In this document: positions 1-8,104 of the stretch, one piece after another
How the letters are laid out: each line of letters begins with the position of its first letter
Numbering within the stretch: the first letter of the stretch is position 1
From: SYOC01 sp035575235
Lineage (GTDB): Bacteria > Desulfobacterota > Binatia > Bin18
NCBI GenBank assembly: GCA_035575235.1
Contig: DATLYA010000356.1
Span: 1 to 29,583 of the forward strand
Length of the DNA: 29,583 nucleotides
Direction of reading: 5' to 3'
The notes under the pieces: model-generated
Told to the model about the DNA's origin: nothing
Database searches by the model: none
What the model saw: only the letters and a program-made list of their open reading frames with translations
Program-made: the position numbers and the translations under genes

Positions 1-1522
1 CTTGGGTGATTGGCGTCGTAATTTCAACCCGTCGTGGGTGAGGCGGGAGACGGAAGTACGTACAACTCACCGCCAGATCGAAGTGATCAGCAACCCGGCC
101 CCCTTTCCGACCGAGTTGCACCAGGCGCGTACGACCGCTGCTCTGTTTATGAATCCAGCGCGCGATATGTTCGGTGCGCCAGCCGGTAGCGATCACAAGA
201 TCCGGCCAGGGCGGAGCAAGAGTGGCCGAGCGGGTCTTGTCCAACCCCAACCGTGTGGCGCCAAATGCGCCACACAGCACTTCATGCGTCTGCAGCAACG
301 GCGTAAAGTGCAGCGCTTTCGTCTCATACGGCCAACCGAGCGCTTTCGCTAATCCGAGCGATTGGGTCGTATTGCCCGGATGGTCGTCGGTCAGGATCCA
401 TACCGCAGGCGGCCCGTGTAGACGGCGTCCCCCCTCATACGTCCGTGTCGTCTTCCGCCCCCAAGCAGTGCGTGCGTGCACCACAAGCTGCCAACGCGTT
501 TGTGGATGACGCGCGCTTGCCGCCTCAAAATGGGCAAGCCACCACGACCGGTCGCGCAGGCGGCGCACGCCAGTTCCATCGGGGAGCAGCCTCACGCCAG
601 AGGTTGTGGTGATAGTTGCAGACACGAAGCGAGCAGCATGCCGAAATAACTCGTCAAGGACCCACGGGATATCCTCATCCGGAAGATACTCCAGAACCTC
701 CGTGCATACTTTTCGAAGCGGTGCGGGCAACGCCTGGTAGTGGGCGCTCGGACGGGCGGAAGTAAAGATCTGATAGCCGGCGGCGTCAGCGGCGCGCTCC
801 AGCTCAAACCAGACATGGGCGACGGGATTGCGCTGATAGGCATAACGCCGCGGAAACGGCCGCCACGGCTGCATATGGATCGCCGTATAATGCAACAGCT
901 TGGAGCAGCCCGGTTTATACTCGGCGTCACGGGCATGCCAGGAGGAATCGAGCGGCCCTCGTAACCCAGGAATGGCGCGCGCTTTTTCTTCCATGGCCTT
1001 TCTGCGCTCGCGTTGCGCCGCCGCCAGGGCCCAGATGGAGGCCATGCGCGCGCAATCAATAAGCATCACCGCGGTATCCCGATCGGAGAGGGCAAGAAAC
1101 CCATGATCGCCAAGGTCAGCGTCGAACAACACGCCAGGATCGGCGAGATAAATTTGGTCAACATCATTATAAATCGCCTTCCCGGCGCCTCCGGCGAAAT
1201 GCGGGATGGCGAACCGATAATTCGTGAATCCGGTCAACCAGCCGCGCCGGTCAAAGCCGCTCAGCTCCTTCATGACATAAATCTCATAGACCCGGCCAGG
1301 ATCGCGCACTTGTTCGACGGACCAAAAGAACACACGCTCAGCGCGGTACTGTGCCGGTTCAGACCCAACGAAGATGCGCACCGGCGGCTTTGTGCCCGGC
1401 GTAGCGCCGTCGCGGACGCCAAGCACCACACGCATCGGCTGAGCGAGCAAGCCGGCCCCTCGGTGGGCTGCGCGCCATGGCAGCACTCTCCCTATACGCC
1501 GGGCTGTTTCAAAAAAGGCCAT
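1..1522 (-). CDS. GT8-like glycosyltransferase fused to ELM1-type domain (3' end outside window)
   Basis: The minus strand is open without a stop from an ATG at 1522 to the left edge (507 codons), so the C-terminus is missing. The first ~330 residues resemble a GT8-like nucleotide-sugar transferase: VRIFVGSEPAQYRAERVFFW near residue 48 and a metal-binding DxD (D120-V-D122 in YNDVDQIYLADPG). From about residue 373 the sequence turns into WILTDDHPGNTTQSLGLAKA, which I recognise as the start of the ELM1 family (annotated 'mitochondrial fission ELM1', a putative glycosyltransferase fold), followed by PDLVIATGWRTEHIARW. The ATG follows a GGGAG-rich stretch and lies 18 bases after the stop of the upstream phosphatidyltransferase fusion, so it is probably the last visible gene of that operon. 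A role in glycosylating a lipid headgroup is inferred from the neighbours. Family calls are from recalled motifs. Confidence 0.8.
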   Translation of the reverse strand, partial: MAFFETARRIGRVLPWRAAHRGAGLLAQPMRVVLGVRDGATPGTKPPVRIFVGSEPAQYRAERVFFWSVEQVRDPGRVYEIYVMKELSGFDRRGWLTGFTNYRFAIPHFAGGAGKAIYNDVDQIYLADPGVLFDADLGDHGFLALSDRDTAVMLIDCARMASIWALAAAQRERRKAMEEKARAIPGLRGPLDSSWHARDAEYKPGCSKLLHYTAIHMQPWRPFPRRYAYQRNPVAHVWFELERAADAAGYQIFTSARPSAHYQALPAPLRKVCTEVLEYLPDEDIPWVLDELFRHAARFVSATITTTSGVRLLPDGTGVRRLRDRSWWLAHFEAASARHPQTRWQLVVHARTAWGRKTTRTYEGGRRLHGPPAVWILTDDHPGNTTQSLGLAKALGWPYETKALHFTPLLQTHEVLCGAFGATRLGLDKTRSATLAPPWPDLVIATGWRTEHIARWIHKQSSGRTRLVQLGRKGGRVADHFDLAVSCTYFRLPPHPRRVEITTPITQ

Positions 1523-1540
1523 ACTCCCGCTCCCTCCCCG

Positions 1541-3019
1541 TCACCCACTCGCCTGCACCACTGAGGACGGCGGACGAAATTTCTTGATCGTAAAGAGGTA
1601 TGATGCCCCCAGCGGCCAGGCATACGCCACCAGCAGCCAAAAGAGCACAGGCTTGCGCCCAAGAAACGCCAGCACCGTGAGGTAAAACGTCCGGATGTCG
1701 CCTTTGGTAAACGGTTGAATTTTGCGGAACACTTTCAGCCAGCCCGTTCCCTCCTGCGTCCGCAAAAAATCAACGCCCATGGCCTGAATGCTGACGTAAC
1801 CGGCGCGGCGTAAGAAACGATTATGACACACGACTGTGGTCGCATACCAGAAAAACGTCGTTGCAGCGATCAAAAGATAGAAAGCGTCATGATGCGATTC
1901 GCGGTAACAGGCGATGGTCAGAAATAGAAACGGCAACCCGAAACGGAGATCGTCGATCAACATATCAAACCGCGCGCCGGATTCCGATTCATAATTGCGC
2001 ACGCGCGCGACCTCGCCATCGCACCGGTCCAGCACGCCAGCCGCCAACTGCCAGACCACAGCGAACGTCATCATCGCCCAATAACGGTCGAGCAAGAGAA
2101 AGGCCGAAGACACGAAAAACAACGCCAGTTCAAGAATGCTGATGGCATTCGGGCTGAAGCCCAGGCGCACGAACAGAAAAGTCAGCGGTTTGGACAGTTT
2201 TGAATTCACGAGTTTTGAGAATTCCCCGCTGATTTCCTTGAACGCTATACTCCAGAAAAATTCCTTGATTTGCGCCTGACTTTCTGTTCCGGTCACTTTG
2301 AGCCACCAGGCATTCTCCACGAATCCCACCGCCAGGGACTTATTCTCATTCCAGCATTGGACGAGCTCAGCGACATCATTGAACTGGAGCGTCTGCACAT
2401 CGGCTCGGCGGCAAACCACAACCTCGGTGCTGATCACGCCAGTTTTCACCTCAGGTGAAATGTCAACAGGATGAGCAGCAATAAGGCAAACAGTGGTCTG
2501 CTGGCAAACAGTCTTCGGTACGGCGATCTTTGTCAACACGCGGGTGTTGGCGAAGATGACTTTGAACTTGTCAGGAAAGCCGCCGGCGAACTGGACGCGC
2601 TCATCCTGCACCCATACCTGTTTGTGCGCCAACAGCAAAGGTTGTGGCGCAGCAGAAAATTGCATCGCTTGCTTGAAGAATGTCGGGTGTACGATCTTAT
2701 CAGCGGCAAAAAGCAAGAAGGGTTCGTCCCAGGTTGCAGCAAGATGAACAATCTTTTCCGCGAGCGTTTCTCCCCTGCGAAGTTCCACAAGCTCATAGTC
2801 GAGTACAAGACGAGGGCGCACCGCGCTCACCAGCGCCTCGAGGCGCTTTCGCCGTCCCTCGGGACATAGAAGTTTCACCGCACGTATTCCAGCTTTGGAC
2901 ATGGCGATTAACGCTCGGTTGCAGAGAGTTTCTCCACCATATACCGCATCGTAGGAGGCGCCCGGAGGAGCCGTGTTGAAAGCGAGAAGAACAGCGCGTG
3001 AGATCTGCGTATGCATCAT
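1541..3019 (-). CDS. Nucleotidyltransferase / CDP-alcohol phosphatidyltransferase fusion
   Basis: A 492-residue two-domain membrane protein. Residues 1-~250 look like a divergent nucleotidyltransferase (AVLLAFNTAPPG at 9; FAADKIVHP near 104), but the usual LxAGxGxR nucleotide loop is not recognisable. Residues ~265-485 are a CDP-alcohol phosphatidyltransferase with a complete signature: D331, D334-G335, A338-R339, G348, D352, D356, and several membrane segments. The layout matches bifunctional inositol-1-phosphate cytidylyltransferase/di-inositol-phosphate-phosphate synthases, so it may activate a polyol phosphate with CTP and transfer it. The substrate is unknown. I chose ATG 3019, not the TTG at 3028: ATG 3019 overlaps the upstream stop as ATGA and has GGAGG nine bases upstream, suggesting translational coupling. 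Its location in a sphingolipid-like locus suggests headgroup synthesis (inference). Confidence 0.85.
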   Translation of the reverse strand: MMHTQISRAVLLAFNTAPPGASYDAVYGGETLCNRALIAMSKAGIRAVKLLCPEGRRKRLEALVSAVRPRLVLDYELVELRRGETLAEKIVHLAATWDEPFLLFAADKIVHPTFFKQAMQFSAAPQPLLLAHKQVWVQDERVQFAGGFPDKFKVIFANTRVLTKIAVPKTVCQQTTVCLIAAHPVDISPEVKTGVISTEVVVCRRADVQTLQFNDVAELVQCWNENKSLAVGFVENAWWLKVTGTESQAQIKEFFWSIAFKEISGEFSKLVNSKLSKPLTFLFVRLGFSPNAISILELALFFVSSAFLLLDRYWAMMTFAVVWQLAAGVLDRCDGEVARVRNYESESGARFDMLIDDLRFGLPFLFLTIACYRESHHDAFYLLIAATTFFWYATTVVCHNRFLRRAGYVSIQAMGVDFLRTQEGTGWLKVFRKIQPFTKGDIRTFYLTVLAFLGRKPVLFWLLVAYAWPLGASYLFTIKKFRPPSSVVQASG

Positions 3020-3744
3020 CCACCACAACCTCCGCCGGGACTCGCTACAGGCGCCGCCATTGTCCTACCTGCCCGATCGCGCCGGTTCAATTCTGCGGCC
3101 TGCATGATCATGAAAACGATAAAATAGACGAAAAACGCTATAGCCGCGATAAGCGCCAGCAGATCAAACAGCGCAACGGTCACAAACGGCAACGCAAGCA
3201 CTGGATTCCTGGCGCAATAGAAAACAGCGTTCAGCCCCACGAGAATGACGCGCATCTCCGTAGGACCGATCTTGCCATACGATAATTTAAACACGCCGGT
3301 GACTGCTGTTTGGACATACGTCAAAATACCGAGTTGTAGGTAACCGACCAGGGCTAACATCGCGTAATTGAAACTGATGAACGGCGATAAGCCCAAGCCG
3401 ATGCAAATGAAGGTCTGCGTCAGAGTGTCTACTGTATGATCGAGAAAATAGCCGTATTGGAAGCGTTCGATTTTGCGGTGTCGCGCCAGACTGCCGTCCA
3501 GACTATCCCCAAACCAGTTCACTATAAAGCCGACATCCGCCAGCCACAGAAAATTCTTATCAATATTACTCAGCCAATAGCCGAGGGCGATAATGAGCCC
3601 GCCCGCGACGCCGACCGCGGTCAGCATATCGGGAGTCACCCACGGCGGCATATGGACGCAAAACCAGCGCAGCGCCGGACGTTCTAAGGGCCCAAGCAAG
3701 ATATCATTGACGCGCGTGTCGGTTTTTTTGAACGTCTCCGCCAT
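3016..3744 (-). CDS. CDP-alcohol phosphatidyltransferase family membrane protein
   Basis: A 242-residue integral membrane enzyme with the full CDP-alcohol phosphatidyltransferase motif: D80, D83-G84, A87-R88, G98, D102 and D106 in GDSLDGSLARHRKIERFQYG and onward. Enzymes of this family swap CMP for an alcohol or alcohol phosphate on a lipid or polyol, using two divalent metals held by the four aspartates. Hydrophobic helices surround the motif (e.g. MLTAVGVAGGLIIALGYWL before it and FVTVALFDLLALIAAIAFFV near the end). The gene overlaps the start of the downstream nucleotidyltransferase/phosphatidyltransferase fusion by four bases, so the two are probably made together. Two adjacent enzymes of this class suggest two successive steps, or an activation-plus-transfer pair, in making a phosphodiester headgroup. 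The acceptor cannot be read from sequence. Confidence 0.88.
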   Translation of the reverse strand: MAETFKKTDTRVNDILLGPLERPALRWFCVHMPPWVTPDMLTAVGVAGGLIIALGYWLSNIDKNFLWLADVGFIVNWFGDSLDGSLARHRKIERFQYGYFLDHTVDTLTQTFICIGLGLSPFISFNYAMLALVGYLQLGILTYVQTAVTGVFKLSYGKIGPTEMRVILVGLNAVFYCARNPVLALPFVTVALFDLLALIAAIAFFVYFIVFMIMQAAELNRRDRAGRTMAAPVASPGGGCGG

Positions 3745-3878
3745 GGTGAAATCAGTGGCGAGGAAAAGTTTTTCGACTCTTTCGGGGCTTGTTCATAGGC
3801 GTCGGGGCCGCTGCTGTCAATGACCGGATCAATCTCTCACCTTCTCTCTCAGAGGACGTCTGCAGAGTAGGCAAGAGC

Positions 3879-3954
3879 TGTCATGGCGAGGAACCGGGAA
3901 CGACGAAGCAATCTCTTTTCGGATCAAGATTGCTTGGCTGCGCTCACAATGACA
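3879..3954. repeat. Imperfect palindromic dispersed repeat
   Basis: The outer arms (3879-3890, 3943-3954) pair at 10 of 12 positions, and the inner arms AAGCAATCT (3906-3914) and AGATTGCTT (3927-3935) pair perfectly around a short loop, with an asymmetric bulge between. The ends read TGTCATGGCGAG and CTCACAATGACA. The words 'GTCATTGCGAG...GAAGCAATCT' belong to a palindromic element I recall from intergenic regions of many unrelated bacteria. It fills the gap between the ABC exporter gene and the phosphatidyltransferase gene and could act as a transcript hairpin. Nothing else is recognised in the rest of this 224-base spacer. Confidence 0.6.
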
Positions 3955-3968
3955 TCCGACTCTGCCTT

Positions 3969-5744
3969 CTACAACACCCTCTCGCTCGCCTCTCTCTCCC
4001 TGCCCTCCATATCCGTTCCTATCGCAAGGCTCTGTCTGTCAAGTCGCGTCACCACGCCTCGGTCGAGATGATAGACAAGATCAGCTACCTCTAGCAAAGC
4101 CGGTTGATGCGAGATCACCAGCACGGTCATCTCCCCACGCAATCGCTTCACCGTAGCGCAGATCGCCGCTTCACTCTCAGGATCAAGCGAAGCGGTGGCT
4201 TCATCAAGAATGAGAAACCGCGGCTGATGCACGAGCGCCCGGGCGATGGCGATCCGCTGTCGTTGCCCGCCGGAGACCCGTGCGCCGCGCTCGCCCACCG
4301 TCGTTTGCATACCTTCAGGAAGAGCTGCGACAAACTCCCAGGCGCCCGCCGCTCGTAAGGCGCGTTCGACATCCGCCTCTGTCAGAAATGGGTCACCAAG
4401 CGTGATATTCACGAACACGCTCTCATGCAAGAGAAACATTTCTTGTGGAACATATCCCACCATGCGGCGCCAGCGCTGTAAGTCTACGGCGTCAAGCGAA
4501 AGCGCGTCGATACACACTTCGCCCGCTTGGGGCCGCACCAGGCTGATGAGCACATCCGCGATCGAGGTCTTTCCCGCTCCGGAAGGTCCGATCAACGCCG
4601 TCACTTGTCTCGCCGGGATGGAGAGCGAGACCTCTCGCAGCACCCGATGGTCCCCGTAGGACAAACTGACCTTCTTCAGCGTAATCCCTTTCTCCAAGGT
4701 TGGCGCGGCTCCGCCATGGGCAGTCTCTCCCTCGCGTTCAGCGAGCGTAATAGTTGCGCGTAGAGACCAAAACGCGCTTTCACACGAGACCATCGACTGG
4801 TGCTGCTTTTGTACTTTATTGAGGCTGCTCAGGAGCTGGCCGAATAACACTGCCAGCACGATAAGACTATCGAGCGGCAACGCCCAGCGTGTCAGCGCAA
4901 AATATAGCCCTCCAGCAAGCGAAGAGACCACAAGCGGCTCTTGCAGCGCACGGAGCATTTCTTTACTCAACACCTCACGCTGAAAGGCGCGATTGAGGAG
5001 TTGCGTTTCTTTCTCAAGCAACGGACCAATCAGATTCTCTCGCGCCATGGCTTTGAGCGGTTTGACGGCAAACAGTACGTCTGTCAGCTGCTCGAGAAGC
5101 GACTTCAATAAAGAGGTTTGCTGCTTGCCGGCGCGGCGCGCGCGTTGTACAAGGCGGCGCAGGACGTACACAATGAAGAGTCCGACCGCCACCGCGGCCA
5201 GGGTCGCCTGCCAGGACACCACGAGTGCGAGCGAGGTGTACAGGGCGACTTCTACGCCCAGCGACAGTATGGTTGCAGCATAGAGATACGATTGCGCCGC
5301 GCGGTTTGCTTCAGTCGCAAAGGCGTTGGCGAGACTGCCTACTGGTTGACGGATGAAATACGCCCAGCGCGCTTTCAGTAAGGCGCGCAGGAGCGCTAAA
5401 CGTAAATCTGTAGCCATCTGCGCCACGGAGTAGCCTACCTGTTTCTGCGCCAGCAGTACGAAACCGGCTTTGACCAGCATGCCGCCCACGATAATACACA
5501 GCAGCAGACCCACGCTGGGTTGGAGGCCGATCGCAATGAGGATGGTATTGATCGCGTGTCCCAGGCCGCCCGGCTCCTGGCTTGCGCCAGGTCCGAAAGA
5601 GGCGTTCGTTTGCGCGGCGAGCCTGAGCAGCGGCAACAAACTTGACAAACCGACGCCTTCGGCAATCGCCGACAGCAGCAAACAACCGAGCATAATCAGG
5701 GTCTGGCGCGGATAGGCGCGGACAAAAAATAACAATAGACGCAT
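3969..5744 (-). CDS. ABC exporter, fused membrane and ATPase domains
   Basis: A 591-residue half-transporter of the ABCB/MsbA architecture. The membrane domain spans residues ~1-320 (e.g. TLIMLGCLLLSAIAEGVGL near 15, VGLLLCIIVGGMLVKAGFVL near 78, LVVSWQATLAAVAVGLFIVY near 174). The ATPase domain follows: Walker A GPSGAGKT at 386-393, Q-loop Q434, signature SGGQRQR from 491, Walker B LILDEA with E515, and the H-loop H546. All catalytic residues are present. It would act as a homodimer in the inner membrane. Sitting between a metallophosphoesterase and two CDP-alcohol phosphatidyltransferases, and near serine palmitoyltransferase, it is a good candidate for flipping the lipid made by this locus. 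That substrate is inferred from context only. Confidence 0.9.
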   Translation of the reverse strand: MRLLLFFVRAYPRQTLIMLGCLLLSAIAEGVGLSSLLPLLRLAAQTNASFGPGASQEPGGLGHAINTILIAIGLQPSVGLLLCIIVGGMLVKAGFVLLAQKQVGYSVAQMATDLRLALLRALLKARWAYFIRQPVGSLANAFATEANRAAQSYLYAATILSLGVEVALYTSLALVVSWQATLAAVAVGLFIVYVLRRLVQRARRAGKQQTSLLKSLLEQLTDVLFAVKPLKAMARENLIGPLLEKETQLLNRAFQREVLSKEMLRALQEPLVVSSLAGGLYFALTRWALPLDSLIVLAVLFGQLLSSLNKVQKQHQSMVSCESAFWSLRATITLAEREGETAHGGAAPTLEKGITLKKVSLSYGDHRVLREVSLSIPARQVTALIGPSGAGKTSIADVLISLVRPQAGEVCIDALSLDAVDLQRWRRMVGYVPQEMFLLHESVFVNITLGDPFLTEADVERALRAAGAWEFVAALPEGMQTTVGERGARVSGGQRQRIAIARALVHQPRFLILDEATASLDPESEAAICATVKRLRGEMTVLVISHQPALLEVADLVYHLDRGVVTRLDRQSLAIGTDMEGREREASERVL

Positions 5745-5820
5745 AGGATTTTAATGATAAAGGGAAAACCTATGTGTCAGTGAACACAGCGTCAACCTAC
5801 CCCTCTCCTCGAAGGAAGTG

Positions 5821-5842
5821 GGGGCACGGCGCGCCGTGCTCC
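5821..5842. repeat. GC-rich palindrome in the exporter/phosphoesterase spacer
   Basis: A 16-base perfect palindrome (core GCACGGCGCGCCGTGC, 5824-5839) is extended on both sides by three more pairs, one of them G-T. It sits between the metallophosphoesterase stop and the ABC exporter start. It could fold in RNA or be a dispersed palindromic repeat; no U-run follows on the minus strand, so a Rho-independent terminator is not supported. Confidence 0.45.
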
Positions 5843-5881
5843 TACGACTCCAGAAGGCCCCCTACCCTCCATTGTCAGCCC

Positions 5882-6826
5882 TCACAGTTCCTCTTTACTC
5901 ACATAATGAAACCGCCCGCTTGCCGCCTCATATTCTCGGATCTCCATGGTCATGCGGAAGGGCGAAGCGGAAAGGGAAGGTCCCCCAGGTGCGCGCTCAA
6001 TCCGGTATACATGATACTGCGCCACCCGATCCGGCGCGCTCCCGATGTCAGAAGCTGAACGCACGCCGACCACTGGGATTGGCGTGTCTGGACCCGGCAG
6101 GTGCGCCCGCATGGTCAGGTGAGCGTGCCCGTGGAGAACCAGATCAGCGCCGGCACGTCGAAGGACCTCGCGCACAGCTGCACTATCAGTGAGCGCCCGC
6201 CAGGCGACATCGTCAGGCAGCGGCGGATGATGAAGAAGCACGACGCGGCATAAATCCGTCGCGGCCAATTCCCGGAGTATGCGCTCAAGACGCGCAAGCT
6301 GCCGTGCGCCAACGGCGCCGCTCGCACGCGTTACGCCGACCGGCTGCGCCGTACATACGCCCACAAGAGCGATCGGACCGCGAATGCGCACACTCGGAAA
6401 ATATTCATCGGTCAACTCCCAAAATGAAGCGGCGGGAGGCAACAGCGCCTCTTTGGAACCGTCGGATTCAAGGTACTCCTTCCAGTGACGCCACGCCGCC
6501 CGCCAGGGCTCCGGCACATAGGCGTCATGATTTCCCGGAACGAGTGAGACGAATTGACGATCGCCTAGCCGCCGTAACCATACGCCGGCTTCGGCAAATT
6601 CCGCTTCAAGGCCAATGTTCGTCAGATCTCCGGTAATCACTACGTGATCAGGCCGCAGCCTTTGCAGATCAGCGAGCAACGCCGCCAGCACTTCTGGCCG
6701 GTGAATCCTCCGCCGCTCGAATCGCCATTTCATCCAGCCGAAAATACGTTTGTTCAGGAGCACGCGGAGATCCGAGACTCGAACCGTCGTGGCGTGAGAA
6801 TCCGATAAATGTGCAAGCGTGAACAC
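5882..6826 (-). CDS. Calcineurin-like metallophosphoesterase
   Basis: A 314-residue soluble protein with the dinuclear metal-binding motifs of the calcineurin-like family in order: D9-x-H11 (HLSDSH), GDLTN at 66-70, GNHD at 98-101, LHH at 198-200 and GHAH at 233-236. The layout resembles CpdA/Icc-type phosphodiesterases. No signal peptide is visible, so it should be cytoplasmic. The start is a GTG at 6826 directly before the FTLAHLSDSH strand, leaving no room for a longer N-terminus in this family. It lies between the desaturase and the ABC exporter on the same strand with short gaps, so it may belong to the lipid operon and remove a phosphate or split a phosphodiester intermediate. That role is inference; it could also be an unrelated nucleotide phosphodiesterase. 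Confidence 0.88.
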   Translation of the reverse strand: MFTLAHLSDSHATTVRVSDLRVLLNKRIFGWMKWRFERRRIHRPEVLAALLADLQRLRPDHVVITGDLTNIGLEAEFAEAGVWLRRLGDRQFVSLVPGNHDAYVPEPWRAAWRHWKEYLESDGSKEALLPPAASFWELTDEYFPSVRIRGPIALVGVCTAQPVGVTRASGAVGARQLARLERILRELAATDLCRVVLLHHPPLPDDVAWRALTDSAAVREVLRRAGADLVLHGHAHLTMRAHLPGPDTPIPVVGVRSASDIGSAPDRVAQYHVYRIERAPGGPSLSASPFRMTMEIREYEAASGRFHYVSKEEL

Positions 6827-6882
6827 GGGGTCGTCTTACCGTATTTTTCCGCGTGACGCCTCTCCCTCCCGCCTCCCTCCCA

Positions 6883-6914
6883 AGCCTGAGGGAGAAATTG
6901 TAAGCCTCAGGCTT
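6883..6914. terminator. Ten-base inverted repeat at the desaturase stop codon
   Basis: AAGCCTGAGG (6883-6892) and CCTCAGGCTT (6905-6914) are perfect inverted repeats separated by 12 bases. The right arm contains the stop codon of the desaturase gene. A hairpin here could attenuate transcription or protect the 3' end before the metallophosphoesterase gene. There is no clear U-run, so terminator function is tentative. Confidence 0.35.
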
Positions 6915-7965
6915 CCGGCGCGGCAGGCGCAACCTGTGAATGGTCCTCCGGCTTCTTGGCGTGTCGTAAAAGAACACGCACAGCGGCAAGAATGCCTCGT
7001 TCTTGCGTTCGCGCATAGGGAGAATCGGCAGGAAACTCTGAGAGCAGGATTCGATGTATGGTCCCAAGCGCATGATAGGGCACGGTTGGCAATAAATGGT
7101 GTAAGGCGTGAAATCGCAGCCCGACTGGCGCGGCGAGCACAGTCGGAATGGGCCAGCCGTTTAATGTCACCGAATCCAATAGCTGCGCGACGACATCAAG
7201 CCGCGCGCCATCATTGTCATACCGATGCGCCGCCAGCGTTCGCACTTGATTGACTAAGAGAAGGCCAGTCGCCACTACATACCACTGTACGACCCATCGG
7301 AACGGCAACAGCCCCTCATACAGACCGACCATGATTCCCCAGAACACCACAGCTACGGCGACTTCTTGCACGAGCCAACTCCTTGCCTGTTTTCCCTGAG
7401 GCAGGGAGCGACGGTAGTCGAGGTTGATGACCAACGTCGAGGCGCGCTCAATCAGCAGTCGGCGTAGAGGGGGAATCGCAAAGGAGAGCGGTCCCAGCAC
7501 GCCCCAGCGTAACATGAGGAGAAAAGGCACAAAGACAAGCGACAAGACCGACCAGCTTATGCGGCTCCGACTCCACTGAGCGATAGGGGCATATTCGGGA
7601 TCAGCACGAGTGCCGAACGTCGATTGGCGATGATGATCATTGTGCGAGCCGACATACATCAGACCAGGCAACAACAAGGGAAGACCAATACACACATGCC
7701 AGGCCAGGGAAAAGCCGGGCAGGCAGCCGGCTCGTACGTGCGTAAGTTCATGAATGAAAATTACCGCCCTGAGTAAAGCAACGACTGCAATCACGGTGGC
7801 CGCGCCGTACATCCATGAGCCAAACGGCGCGCCGGCGCTCACGACAAACATCCCCCAGCCCATACCCGCTGAAGCAAGGAAATCACTCCAGTAGAGTAGA
7901 GGCCGAGGCGAAAAGGCGTTGGCAAACCGCCGCCGCAGCTCGCCAGTTGAAAATTCTCTCAGCAT
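6907..7965 (-). CDS. Membrane fatty acid (or sphingoid) desaturase
   Basis: A 352-residue integral membrane protein with the histidine boxes of the membrane desaturase/hydroxylase family: HELTH (H72, H76), HNDHH (H108, H111, H112) and HALHH (H286, H289, H290), plus an extra AAHRY near 247. These histidines hold a di-iron centre that desaturates or hydroxylates a lipid chain. Hydrophobic segments surround the boxes (e.g. AATVIAVVALLRAVIFI, LVFVPFLLMLRWGVLGPLSF). The ATG at 7965 heads the minus-strand run and is divergent from the CerR-like gene at 8105, with about 140 bases between. Next to serine palmitoyltransferase it may modify the acyl chain or long-chain base of a ceramide (inference). 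An ordinary acyl-lipid desaturase is the alternative. Confidence 0.88.
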   Translation of the reverse strand: MLREFSTGELRRRFANAFSPRPLLYWSDFLASAGMGWGMFVVSAGAPFGSWMYGAATVIAVVALLRAVIFIHELTHVRAGCLPGFSLAWHVCIGLPLLLPGLMYVGSHNDHHRQSTFGTRADPEYAPIAQWSRSRISWSVLSLVFVPFLLMLRWGVLGPLSFAIPPLRRLLIERASTLVINLDYRRSLPQGKQARSWLVQEVAVAVVFWGIMVGLYEGLLPFRWVVQWYVVATGLLLVNQVRTLAAHRYDNDGARLDVVAQLLDSVTLNGWPIPTVLAAPVGLRFHALHHLLPTVPYHALGTIHRILLSEFPADSPYARTQERGILAAVRVLLRHAKKPEDHSQVAPAAPEA

Positions 7966-8043
7966 ACAAGGAGTTGGAGGATCTTATGATCGCCAGGGTA
8001 GGAGTGTCAAGAAAGGATTTTTGCCCGTGCGTCCATATGGCCC

Positions 8044-8072
8044 TTGGTAAAATCCTGGAAGTCTGTTATCTA
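8044..8072 (+). promoter_or_regulatory. Candidate promoter for the cerR-spt side
   Basis: TTGGTA at 8044-8049 and TATCTA at 8067-8072 are 17 bases apart, inside the roughly 140-base gap between two divergent gene sets. The -10 matches the consensus only partly. The divergent layout requires promoters here; this exact pair is a weak guess. Confidence 0.25.
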
Positions 8073-8104
8073 CCCTAGCGACTTCCTTAGAGATTTGATT
8101 TCTC

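Noticed and set aside
592..1564. Several plus- and minus-strand reading frames of 70-180 codons near the left edge
   Set aside because: They are shadows of the open minus-strand frame 1522-1, which carries continuous recognisable family sequence across the same bases.
3016..3028. TTG start at 3028 for the nucleotidyltransferase fusion
   Set aside because: ATG 3019 gives the ATGA overlap with the upstream gene and proper spacing to GGAGG.
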